Source: DASZHJ01 sp035938015 (GTDB lineage: Bacteria; Pseudomonadota; Alphaproteobacteria; ATCC43930; CGMCC-115725). Taken from it: a stretch of 13,161 bases of DNA. Below are positions 1 through 6,697 of the stretch, piece after piece; the first letter of the stretch is position 1; each line of letters begins with the position of its first letter. The position numbers and the translations under genes are program-made. Below the pieces are notes generated by a model. It saw nothing but the letters and a program-made list of their open reading frames with translations, did not search any database and was not told where the DNA came from. The stretch covers positions 1 to 13,161 of the forward strand of contig DASZHJ010000215.1 of NCBI GenBank assembly GCA_035938015.1, in the 5' to 3' direction.

Positions 1-15
1 AAGGCGGATGAGCCC

Positions 16-1239
16 GTGAGATCGCGTCTGGTGCTCCGCGGAAAGTGGCCGTCCATCGGCCTGCTTGCAGTCTGCGAGATCCTGGCCATGACGGTGTGGT
101 TCTCGGCCGCGGCCATCCTGCCGGCACTGCGCGAGAGCTACGCCCTCGACAATTTCCAGTCGGCCTTGCTCACGAGCGCGGTGTCGGTCGGCTTCGTTGC
201 CGGCACGCTCCTGAGCGCGCTGCTGGGATTGCCGGACCGGATCGACCCACGCGGGCTCTTTGCCGCCTCCGCGCTCGTGGCCGCGATCGCCAATGCCTGC
301 ATGCTCGTGGTCCCCGCGGATTCCTTTGGCTTTGCGGCTCTGCGCTTCATTGCCGGCGCCTGCGCCGCCGGTATCTATCCGGTGGGCATGAAGATGGCAT
401 CGACCTGGGCCGTCTCGGATCGTGGGCTGCTGGTCGGCATTTTGGTGGGCGCGCAGACCGCCGGTCTCGCCACACCGCATTTGATCGATGCCTGGGGCGG
501 CGTGGACTGGCGCTTCACGCTCGAGGCCGCGTCCGCCTCGACCGTGGTCGCGGCCCTCTTGGTCGGCCTGGTGGGGCTGGGTCCGGCGCACGCACAAGCG
601 AGCGCCTTCCGCGCGCGCTCGGTCTTGCAAGCATGGCAGCGCAAATCGCTGCGCTTGGCCAATCTCGGCTACCTCGGGCACATGTGGGAGCTCTTCGCCA
701 TGTGGGGCTGGCTCGGGATCTTCCTCAGCGCAAGCTTTGCCATCCGGCCGGGCGGACCGGACTCCGCCGTGCTCGCGAAACTCCTCACTTTCGCCAGCGT
801 CGCCATGGGCGCGGTGGGTTGCATCCTCGGCGGGCTTGTTGCGGACCGCATCGGCCGCACGACCCTGACCGTCGCGGCGATGGCGATCAGCGGCACCTGC
901 TGCTTGTTGGCCGGCCGGCTTTTCGGCGGCGATCCCTCGATCCTGTGCGTGCTTTGCCTGGTCTGGGGCTGCACGGTCGTCGCGGACTCGCCGCAATTCA
1001 CCGCGAGCGTGATCGAGTTGTCCGATCGCAGCCTCACGGGAACCATGATCACGGTTCAGACTTGCGCCGGTTTTCTGCTGACCACCGTCACCATCCATCT
1101 GACGCCATTCCTGGTCGAATGGATCGGCTGGCGACACGCCTTTGCCATTCTCGCGATCGGTCCGGCTTTCGGGATCTGGGCGATGTTGCGCTTGCGCTTT
1201 CACCCGGACGCGGTTCGCCTTGCGAACGGCCGTCGCTGA
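16..1239 (+). CDS. MFS transporter, 12 transmembrane helices (possibly 5'-incomplete)
   Basis: Inner-membrane secondary transporter of the major facilitator superfamily; substrate unknown. The 407-residue product is almost wholly hydrophobic, with about six helices before residue 190, a basic central loop near 195-212, and about six more helices to residue 392. A motif-A-like cytoplasmic loop, GGLVADRIGR, spans residues 272-281, just after helix 8. The GTG at 16 gives a normal MFS N-terminus (short basic leader, then helix 1). The frame is open to the window edge, however, so an upstream start cannot be excluded, and no clear ribosome binding site is visible before 16. A stop for a preceding gene may lie at 9-11 or 17-19. 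It sits 76 bp before the catabolic operon on the same strand, with no obvious terminator between, so it could move a substrate or end product of that pathway. That link is inference from position only. Confidence 0.88.
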   Translation: MRSRLVLRGKWPSIGLLAVCEILAMTVWFSAAAILPALRESYALDNFQSALLTSAVSVGFVAGTLLSALLGLPDRIDPRGLFAASALVAAIANACMLVVPADSFGFAALRFIAGACAAGIYPVGMKMASTWAVSDRGLLVGILVGAQTAGLATPHLIDAWGGVDWRFTLEAASASTVVAALLVGLVGLGPAHAQASAFRARSVLQAWQRKSLRLANLGYLGHMWELFAMWGWLGIFLSASFAIRPGGPDSAVLAKLLTFASVAMGAVGCILGGLVADRIGRTTLTVAAMAISGTCCLLAGRLFGGDPSILCVLCLVWGCTVVADSPQFTASVIELSDRSLTGTMITVQTCAGFLLTTVTIHLTPFLVEWIGWRHAFAILAIGPAFGIWAMLRLRFHPDAVRLANGRR

Positions 1240-1252
1240 GGCCTAGCATGCT

Positions 1253-1284
1253 CGATAAATATCGCTGAACGCGGTGTAAACACC
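1253..1284. promoter_or_regulatory. Two adjacent AA-centred inverted repeats upstream of the operon
   Basis: The gap between the transporter and the binding-protein gene holds two perfect 12-bp dyads: CGATA-AA-TATCG at 1253-1264 and GGTGT-AA-ACACC at 1273-1284. Their centres are 20 bp apart, close to two helical turns, which would suit a dimeric regulator binding the same DNA face. The two arms differ in sequence, so a single protein recognising both is not assured. A weak -35/-10 pair (TTGCGA 1220-1225, TAGCAT 1244-1249, 18-bp spacer) lies just upstream. Operator function is inference. Confidence 0.3.
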
Positions 1285-1300
1285 CGCAGCGAACACTACT

Positions 1301-1308
1301 GGGGAGGG
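1301..1308 (+). promoter_or_regulatory. Strong ribosome binding site for the ABC binding-protein gene
   Basis: GGGGAGGG ends 7 bases before the ATG at 1316. It is the most purine-rich ribosome binding site seen before any gene of the cluster, in keeping with the high expression usually needed for a periplasmic binding protein relative to its permease. It supports 1316 as the start. Confidence 0.7.
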
Positions 1309-1315
1309 CTGGACG

Positions 1316-2995
1316 ATGGAGACGCGGCATCCTTACCTGTCCGTTCTGCAGGCGCGGCTGGCAGAGGGCAGGCTCGACCGGCGCGAGTTCCTGCGCACCG
1401 CGACGCTGCTGGGATTGTCGGCGACGGCCGCCTACGCGCTCGCGGATAGACTCGTGGGCGGCCTCGGCGTCGCCCCGGCTTCCGCGCAAGCGACCCTGCC
1501 CAAGGGCGGCCGGCTGCGCATCAGCATGCGGGTCTTCGACGTCAAGTCTCCGCATACCTTGTCCGCGACCTCCGCCAGCAACATCGTCCGTCAGAGCAAT
1601 GACTTTCTGACCGTGACGGGCGCCGACAACGTGACCCAGCCGGGGTTGCTGGAGAGCTGGGAGGTAAGCCCGGAACTGAAGACCTGGACGCTCCATGTGC
1701 GCAAGAACGTCAAATGGCACAAAGGCGGCGACTTCACGGCTGACGACGTGATCTGGAACCTGAAGCACGTGCTGGATCCCGCGGTCGGCTCCTCGATGCT
1801 CGGGCTGATGCGCTCCTATATGATCTCGGAGGTCGAGACCGCCGAGAAGGACGACAAAGGCAATCCCAAGAAAGCGAGCCGCCTCTGGGACGCCAACGCC
1901 ATCGAGAAGGTCGACAGCCACACGGTTCGCCTGAACTGCAAGGTGGCGCAGGTCGCGGTGCCCGAGCACTTATTTCATTATCCGATGTCGATCCTCGATC
2001 CCACCGACAAGGGCGAATACAAGGTGGGCGCCAACGGTACCGGCCCGTTCGAGCTCATGGAGCTCGAGGTCGGCAAGCGCGCGCTATACCGTGCGCGCAA
2101 GGACTACTGGGGCACCGGACCCTATGTGGACACGCTGGAGTTCGTCGACCTCGGCGACGATCCCGGTCCTCAATTGGCGGCCTTCGCCTCGCAGCAAGTC
2201 GACGGCCTGCAGCTGATCAGCAACGACCTGATCGCTTCCCTCAAGGCGCTCCCGAACGCCACCGTCTACGAGGCCGTCACGGCGCAAACCGGGGTCGCCC
2301 GCGTGCACTACGACGAGAAGCCGTTCACGGACAAGAAACTCCGCCAGGCGATGCGGCTCGCCATCGACGCCCAAAAGATTCTCGACGTCACTTTGCAGGA
2401 TACGGGCTCAGCAGCCGAGCATCATCATGTCGCCCCGACGCTGCCGGACTACGCGAAGTTACCCGCCTTCAAGCAGGACGTCGCGCGGGCGAAGCAGCTG
2501 CTTGCCGAAGCCGGGTTCCCCAACGGGATCGATCTCTCGATCAGCTGCCGCAAGGATCCGAGCTGGGAGCCGCAACTCGTGCAGGCGCTGGTGGAGCAGT
2601 GGAAGGCGGCGGGCATCCGGGTTTCCGTCAACATCATGCCGACCGCCGAGTACAACAAGATCTGGACGGATGTGCCCTTCGGCTTCATCGGCTGGGCGCA
2701 CCGGCCCTTGGGGGTCATGACGCTGGGTCTCGCCTACCGGACCGGCCAATCCTGGAACGAATCCCATTACTCGAACCCCGAATTCGATCGTCTCTTGACC
2801 GAGGCCGAAGGCCTGCTCGACATGGAGAAGCGGCGCGATGTCATGGCCAAGCTCGAAGCGATGTTGCAGGAGGACGGCCCGATCGTGCAGCCGGTCTGGA
2901 ACAAGATCTTCCAGGTGTTCGACAAGAAGATCAAAGGCGCCACCGCGCACCCGTCGCTCTATGTCTTCTGCAACGAGATGGCGGTCGAGGCATGA
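1316..2995 (+). CDS. ABC transporter substrate-binding protein, family 5 (peptide/nickel/Dpp-Opp type), Tat-exported
   Basis: Periplasmic ligand-binding component of an ABC importer. The 559-residue product begins with a twin-arginine signal: DRREFLR at residues 21-27, a hydrophobic stretch to about 47, and an alanine-rich cleavage region near residues 55-59 (ASAQA). It is therefore probably exported folded by the Tat pathway. The mature part has the family-5 order: an N-terminal half with the LLESWEVSPELKTWTLHVRK and TADDVIWNLKHVLDP segments, a central GTGPFELMELEVG segment, then the second lobe with LRQAMRLAIDAQKI and a helical C-terminus. Full length matches the family. The start is fixed by GGGGAGGG 7 bases upstream. 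It opens the operon but is separated from its permease genes by three enzyme genes. Family-5 ligands include peptides, opines and glutathione, so the ligand cannot be read from sequence; the neighbours suggest an N-modified amino acid or cyclic ureide (inference). Confidence 0.93.
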   Translation: METRHPYLSVLQARLAEGRLDRREFLRTATLLGLSATAAYALADRLVGGLGVAPASAQATLPKGGRLRISMRVFDVKSPHTLSATSASNIVRQSNDFLTVTGADNVTQPGLLESWEVSPELKTWTLHVRKNVKWHKGGDFTADDVIWNLKHVLDPAVGSSMLGLMRSYMISEVETAEKDDKGNPKKASRLWDANAIEKVDSHTVRLNCKVAQVAVPEHLFHYPMSILDPTDKGEYKVGANGTGPFELMELEVGKRALYRARKDYWGTGPYVDTLEFVDLGDDPGPQLAAFASQQVDGLQLISNDLIASLKALPNATVYEAVTAQTGVARVHYDEKPFTDKKLRQAMRLAIDAQKILDVTLQDTGSAAEHHHVAPTLPDYAKLPAFKQDVARAKQLLAEAGFPNGIDLSISCRKDPSWEPQLVQALVEQWKAAGIRVSVNIMPTAEYNKIWTDVPFGFIGWAHRPLGVMTLGLAYRTGQSWNESHYSNPEFDRLLTEAEGLLDMEKRRDVMAKLEAMLQEDGPIVQPVWNKIFQVFDKKIKGATAHPSLYVFCNEMAVEA

Positions 2996-3018
2996 GCGCG
3001 CGCCGGGAGTCGAGGTAG
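2992..3018 (+). other. Possible 8-codon mini-ORF linking two genes
   Basis: An ATG overlapping the binding-protein stop (ATGA) opens an 8-codon frame, MSARRESR, that ends in TAG at 3016-3018, three bases before the next ATG at 3022. The GAGGT used as ribosome binding site by the next gene lies inside it (3012-3016). It has no good ribosome binding site of its own, since GAGG ends one base before its ATG, so any translation would be by re-initiation after the binding-protein stop. It may simply be a chance frame or the remnant of a removed coding start. Confidence 0.2.
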
Positions 3019-3021
3019 CGG

Positions 3022-3471
3022 ATGCTGGGGCTGACCGCGGAGCAGGCGCTCACGATCATCTTGAACGCGCGCAAGCGGGCGTCCGAGGTCGCGTGCCCGG
3101 CGGTCGCCATTGCGGTGGTGGACGATGGCGGAAACGTGCTGGCGCTCGCGCGCGATGAAAAGGCCGGCTTCGCCCGCGCCGATATTGCGCTCAACAAGGC
3201 CTGGGGCTGCTTTGCGCTCGCCTTGCCCAGCCGGACTCTGCGCGACCAGGTGAAGGGCTGGGAGAGCTGGTTTGCTGGCATCCAAGGCGCGACTGGTGGT
3301 CGTTTGATGCCGGTGCTGGGCGGCGTTTTCGCGCGCGCCGCGGACGGCAGGGCAGTGGGCGCGGTCGGGGTCGCGGGAGCGCCCGGCGACGTGGACGAGG
3401 CGCTCGCCATGCACGGCATCCGCTCGATCGGCCTCATCGCCGACGCAGGCGAGCCCGAGCACAAGCTGTGA
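3022..3471 (+). CDS. GlcG/HbpS-like (DUF336, haem-degrading fold) protein
   Basis: Small cytoplasmic protein of the GlcG/HbpS family (PF03928), 149 residues, the usual length. The family order is visible: an N-terminal amphipathic helix (LTAEQALTIILNARKRA, residues 4-20), the strand-turn VVDDGGNVLALARDE at 32-46, the ARADIALNKAW segment at 51-61, and a glycine-rich C-terminal half with VGAVGVAGAPGDVDEALA before the end. The biochemical role of this family is poorly defined. Members bind haem or corrinoids in a few cases, and many sit beside catabolic genes such as the glycolate operon. Here it lies 26 bp after the binding protein and 11 bp before an amidohydrolase, so it is clearly part of the operon. 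The start at 3022 follows GAGGT with a 5-base gap. Its specific job in this pathway is unknown. Confidence 0.85.
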   Translation: MLGLTAEQALTIILNARKRASEVACPAVAIAVVDDGGNVLALARDEKAGFARADIALNKAWGCFALALPSRTLRDQVKGWESWFAGIQGATGGRLMPVLGGVFARAADGRAVGAVGVAGAPGDVDEALAMHGIRSIGLIADAGEPEHKL

Positions 3472-3482
3472 TCGGCTGACGG

Positions 3483-4739
3483 ATGCTCACGCCCGATCTC
3501 GCCCTGGCGGAGCGCCTCTTCGACGAGCTTGCGGCCAAGACCAGGAAAGGCAAAGGCATCGTCCGCGATTCCTACGGCGCGGGCGAGCAGCTCGCGCACG
3601 AGATGTTCCGCGATGTCGCGACCGCATTGGATCTAGAGGTCCGGGTCGATGCTGCCGCGAACAGCTACGCGGCGCTAGCCGGCCGCGACCGGACGGCACC
3701 GGCGATCGTCATCGGCTCGCACCTGGACTCGGTACCTCAGGGCGGCAACTACGACGGCGCCGCCGGCGTGGTGGCTGGGATTGCGCTCCTCGCGGGCGCG
3801 CGTCGGTCCGGGTGGAGACCGGCTTTCGATATCGTTGTCATGGGGATCCGCGCGGAAGAGGCCGCGTGGTTCGACGCCTCTTATGCGGGGAGCTACGCGG
3901 CATTCGGGCGGCTACCAGCCGAAGTCCTGCTGGTCCCGCGGTCCGATACCGGCCGGAGCATGGCCGAGCATATGGCGGAGTTCGGCTGCGATGTCGAAGC
4001 GGTCCGCCGAGGCGCGGCTCACCTCGATCCCGCACGGCTTCGCCGCTATGTCGAGGTGCATATCGAGCAGGGCCCGGTGCTGGTCGGCAGCGGCGCCCCG
4101 GTCGGCATCGTCACGGGCATTCGTGGCTGCCGGCGCTACCGCAACGCCCGCTCTATCGGCGCCTACGCTCACTCCGGAGCGGTGCCGCGGGCGCATCGCC
4201 GCGACGCGGTGGCGGCGACGGTATCGCTCGTGCACGCCTTGAGCGAGGCGTGGATCGCCTGGGAGGCCGAAGGCCACGACCTCACGGTCACCTCGGGCGA
4301 GCTCTATACGGATCCCGCCCTGCATGGCCCCAGCAAGATCGCGGGCGAGGTCCGGTTCGTGCTCGACTTTCGCAGCATTTCCGATGAGACGATGCGGCTT
4401 GCCTGCGCCAAGGCGCAAAGGCTGGCCGACGAGATCGGCGCGCGACACCGGGTGAGGTTCGAGCTCGGCGCGGAACTCGTCAGCGAGCCGGCCCAGCTCG
4501 ATCCGGCTGGGCGCGAGCGGCTAAAGCGACTCGCCGACGAGGCCGGCATCGCCGCCGTCGAGATGGCAAGCGGGGCCGGCCACGATGCCGCCGTCTTCGC
4601 CAATTTCGGCGTGCCCGCCAACATGATTTTCATCCGCAACGACAACGGCAGCCACAATCCCGACGAGGCCATGAGCATGGCGGATTTTGGTGATGCAGCG
4701 CGGCTCCTGGCGGCGTTCGTGATGAGCGAAGCGGCCTGA
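3483..4739 (+). CDS. Zn-dependent M20-family amidohydrolase (L-carbamoylase / allantoate amidohydrolase type)
   Basis: Metal-dependent hydrolase of the hydantoinase/carbamoylase branch of peptidase family M20, 418 residues (usual length about 410-420). Expected metal ligands are all visible: H80 in GSHLDSVPQGG, bridging D91 in NYDGAAG, E125-E126 in GIRAEEAAWF, H193 in VEVHIEQGP and H391 in GSHNPDEAM; the lid-domain histidine is H230. Relatives remove the carbamoyl group from N-carbamoyl-L-amino acids or open allantoate or beta-ureidopropionate, releasing ammonia and CO2. Two usually conserved motifs differ. The EEGSRF-type motif reads EEAAWF, and the HAGTTP-type motif reads HSGAVP (230-235, followed by RRDA at 239-242). 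The exact substrate is therefore uncertain and may be non-standard. The start at 3483 has only a weak GACGG-type ribosome binding site and may depend on coupling to the gene 11 bp upstream. Its stop overlaps an ATG at 4739. Confidence 0.88.
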   Translation: MLTPDLALAERLFDELAAKTRKGKGIVRDSYGAGEQLAHEMFRDVATALDLEVRVDAAANSYAALAGRDRTAPAIVIGSHLDSVPQGGNYDGAAGVVAGIALLAGARRSGWRPAFDIVVMGIRAEEAAWFDASYAGSYAAFGRLPAEVLLVPRSDTGRSMAEHMAEFGCDVEAVRRGAAHLDPARLRRYVEVHIEQGPVLVGSGAPVGIVTGIRGCRRYRNARSIGAYAHSGAVPRAHRRDAVAATVSLVHALSEAWIAWEAEGHDLTVTSGELYTDPALHGPSKIAGEVRFVLDFRSISDETMRLACAKAQRLADEIGARHRVRFELGAELVSEPAQLDPAGRERLKRLADEAGIAAVEMASGAGHDAAVFANFGVPANMIFIRNDNGSHNPDEAMSMADFGDAARLLAAFVMSEAA

Positions 4740-4783
4740 TGGCTCCGCCTGAGGCTCGTGACATCAAACGCGAGGAAAATCGG

Positions 4784-5728
4784 ATGTCCAGATACCTGAC
4801 GATCGCATGTGCGCAGCTCGGGCCGATCGCGCGGGACGAGAGCCGCGCCGTGGTAGTGGAACGGCTGATGGCGCTGATGCAGCGTGCCAAGGCGCAAGGC
4901 GGCGAGCTTATAGTGTTTCCGGAAATGGCGCTCACCACCTTCTTTCCACGCTGGCACATCGAGGATCAACGAGAGATCGATCGCTATTTCGAGCGCGAGA
5001 TGCCGGGCCCGGAGACGCAGCGGCTCTTCGATTTGGCGCCGCGGCTCGGCATCGGCTTCTATCTCGGATATTGCGAGCTGGTGGAGGAGCATGGTCGGCT
5101 GCACCGCTACAACAGCGCGGTCCTGGTCGGAGGCGACGGGCGCATCATCGGCAAGTATCGCAAGGTTCACGTCCCTGGCTCCGCCGTGAACAATCCGACG
5201 TTGCCGTTTCAGCATCTCGAGAAGCTCTATTTCGAGGACGGGAACCTCGGCTTTCCCGTCTGGGAGAGCTTCGGGACAACGGTGGGCATGGCCATCTGCA
5301 ACGATCGGCGGTGGCCCGAGACCTACCGCGTCATGGCGCTCCGGGGAGCTGAGTTGGTCGTGCTCGGCTTCAACACGCCGGCGCAGCTGCCGGACTATCC
5401 CGAGCAGAACGCGCACCGCGCCTTTCATCACCTCATTAGCATGCAGGCGGCCGCCTACCAGAACGGGATCTGGATCGCGGCCACCGCGAAAGCGGGGCGC
5501 GAGGAGGGCGTCGATATGCTGGGACACAGCTGCGTCATCGCGCCCTCGGGCGATGTCGTGGCACTCTCGCAGGGTGTGGGCGACGAGACGGTGGTCTATC
5601 GCTGCGATCTCGGCATGGCGCGCTATTACAAGGAGTTCTTCGGCCTCGACCGCAACCGGCGGCCCGAGCATTACGGCATCATCGCCCAGGCGAGAGGCGG
5701 TGCGCGCACCGGGCGAGCGGGAGATTGA
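4784..5728 (+). CDS. N-carbamoyl-D-amino acid amidohydrolase (D-carbamoylase), nitrilase superfamily
   Basis: Cytoplasmic enzyme that hydrolyses N-carbamoyl-D-amino acids to the D-amino acid, CO2 and ammonia; it is the second step of the D-hydantoinase route. Counting from the ATG at 4784, the Glu-Lys-Cys triad falls at E47 (VFPEMALTTFFPRWH), K127 (GKYRKVHVPG) and C172 (AICNDRRWPE). These are the positions of the characterised Agrobacterium D-carbamoylase as I recall it. Further signature blocks are PFQHLEK (141-147), FHHLISMQAAAYQNG and LGHSCVIAPSG, and the C-terminus RPEHYGIIAQ is also typical. Length is 314 residues (family about 304). This start has GAGGA at 4772-4776, 7 bases upstream. 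The longer frame from 4739 adds 15 charged residues absent from the family. The loop at 133-140 (SAVNNPTL) differs from the usual HKEYEAYR-like loop, which may shift side-chain preference. Alternative: another carbamoyl-amide hydrolase of the same branch, such as a beta-ureidopropionase. Confidence 0.92.
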   Translation: MSRYLTIACAQLGPIARDESRAVVVERLMALMQRAKAQGGELIVFPEMALTTFFPRWHIEDQREIDRYFEREMPGPETQRLFDLAPRLGIGFYLGYCELVEEHGRLHRYNSAVLVGGDGRIIGKYRKVHVPGSAVNNPTLPFQHLEKLYFEDGNLGFPVWESFGTTVGMAICNDRRWPETYRVMALRGAELVVLGFNTPAQLPDYPEQNAHRAFHHLISMQAAAYQNGIWIAATAKAGREEGVDMLGHSCVIAPSGDVVALSQGVGDETVVYRCDLGMARYYKEFFGLDRNRRPEHYGIIAQARGGARTGRAGD

Positions 5729-5731
5729 CCA

Positions 5732-5758
5732 ATGCGGGAGGTCAAGCCCGGAGGATGA
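5732..5758 (+). other. Possible 8-codon leader mini-ORF before the permease gene
   Basis: An ATG at 5732 follows GGGAG (5719-5723) with an 8-base gap and opens an 8-codon frame, MREVKPGG, ending in TGA at 5756-5758. The permease ribosome binding site GGAGGA (5750-5755) lies inside its last codons and the permease ATG is at 5765. Ribosomes translating it would therefore cover and then release the permease start. It has a plausible ribosome binding site, unlike the mini-ORF at 2992. A chance frame is the simpler explanation. Confidence 0.25.
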
Positions 5759-5764
5759 GCCCCG

Positions 5765-6697
5765 ATGCTTCGGATCATCCTTCGCCGCCTGGCTTACCTG
5801 CTCGCGACCATGCTGGTCGCGTCCGTCATCCTGTTCAGCCTGTTCGAGCTCTCGCCCCAATCCGTCGCCATCGACGAGCTCGGTCCGTTCTCGACCCAGG
5901 AGCAGCGTAGTCTCTGGCTCGAGCAGCACGGCTACTCGCGGCCGGCCGTCGTCCGCTACGTCGCCTGGCTCGACCGCTTCGCGAGCGGGGACCTCGGCAT
6001 GTCGCGGGTCTTCAACGAGCCGGTGGCGCGGGTGCTGCTGGATCGGCTCGGCAATACCGCGGTCCTCGCGGCGTTCTTTTTCGCGACCCTGGTGCCGCTC
6101 GCGCTGACCCTCGGGGTCCTCGCGGGCATTCGCCCGGGCACCATGGTCGATCGGGCGATCACGCTCGTTTGCGTCATCACTACCTCGATCCCGCCCTTCG
6201 CCAGCACGGTGCTGCTCTCGACCGTGTTCGTTTTCTTCCTGCACTGGCTCCCCGGAACCAGCAGCATGATCGACGGCTTCTCCTATCGCGAGCTCGTCAT
6301 GCCGGTGGCGGCGCTCGTGCTCTACGATCTCGGCTATGTCGCGCGCATGACCCGCGCCTCGATGATCGACGTGATGGCGAGGCCCTATATCCGCACCGCG
6401 CTTTTGAAGGGCGTGCCGTATCGCCGCATCATCCTGCGTCACGCGCTCCGCAATGCGCTCATTACGCCCTTCACGGTCATCATGCTGCACGTGAATTGGC
6501 TGATCGGCGGCATCATCGTGGTCGAGCTGTTCTTCGCCTATAAGGGCTTCGGCTCGCTGATCCTGCAGGCGACGCTGAGCCGGGACCTGTTCCTGCTCGA
6601 GGCCTGCACGATGGTCGCGGTGGCGATCGCGGTCGCGACGCAAAGCCTCGCCGACATCGCCTATGCCTGGTTGAATCCGAGGATCCGCTTCCGATGA
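5765..6697 (+). CDS. ABC transporter permease, DppB/OppB type
   Basis: Inner-membrane permease of a peptide-type ABC importer, 310 residues, a usual length. The first helix is near residues 9-29. The periplasmic part carries the family's RPAVVRYVAWLDRFASGDLGMS block, and further helices follow near 98-118, 130-160, 178-197, 237-265 and 279-297. The cytoplasmic EAA-type coupling loop, which contacts the ATPase, is RTALLKGVPYRRIILRHALR (210-229). The start follows GGAGGA at 5750-5755 with a 9-base gap. The stop overlaps the next permease start by 4 bp (ATGA at 6694-6697), indicating translational coupling. It pairs with the DppC-like product to form the channel. The ligand is unknown. Confidence 0.93.
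   Translation: MLRIILRRLAYLLATMLVASVILFSLFELSPQSVAIDELGPFSTQEQRSLWLEQHGYSRPAVVRYVAWLDRFASGDLGMSRVFNEPVARVLLDRLGNTAVLAAFFFATLVPLALTLGVLAGIRPGTMVDRAITLVCVITTSIPPFASTVLLSTVFVFFLHWLPGTSSMIDGFSYRELVMPVAALVLYDLGYVARMTRASMIDVMARPYIRTALLKGVPYRRIILRHALRNALITPFTVIMLHVNWLIGGIIVVELFFAYKGFGSLILQATLSRDLFLLEACTMVAVAIAVATQSLADIAYAWLNPRIRFR

Noticed and set aside
45..1268. Second 407-codon + strand frame overlapping the MFS gene
   Set aside because: Its product is rich in Arg, Gly and Pro without membrane helices, while the frame from 16 is a clear 12-helix transporter.
4739..4783. Start of the D-carbamoylase at 4739 (TGATG overlap)
   Set aside because: The ATG at 4784 has GAGGA at the right distance and gives exact E47/K127/C172 numbering. 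The extra 15 residues are not family-like.
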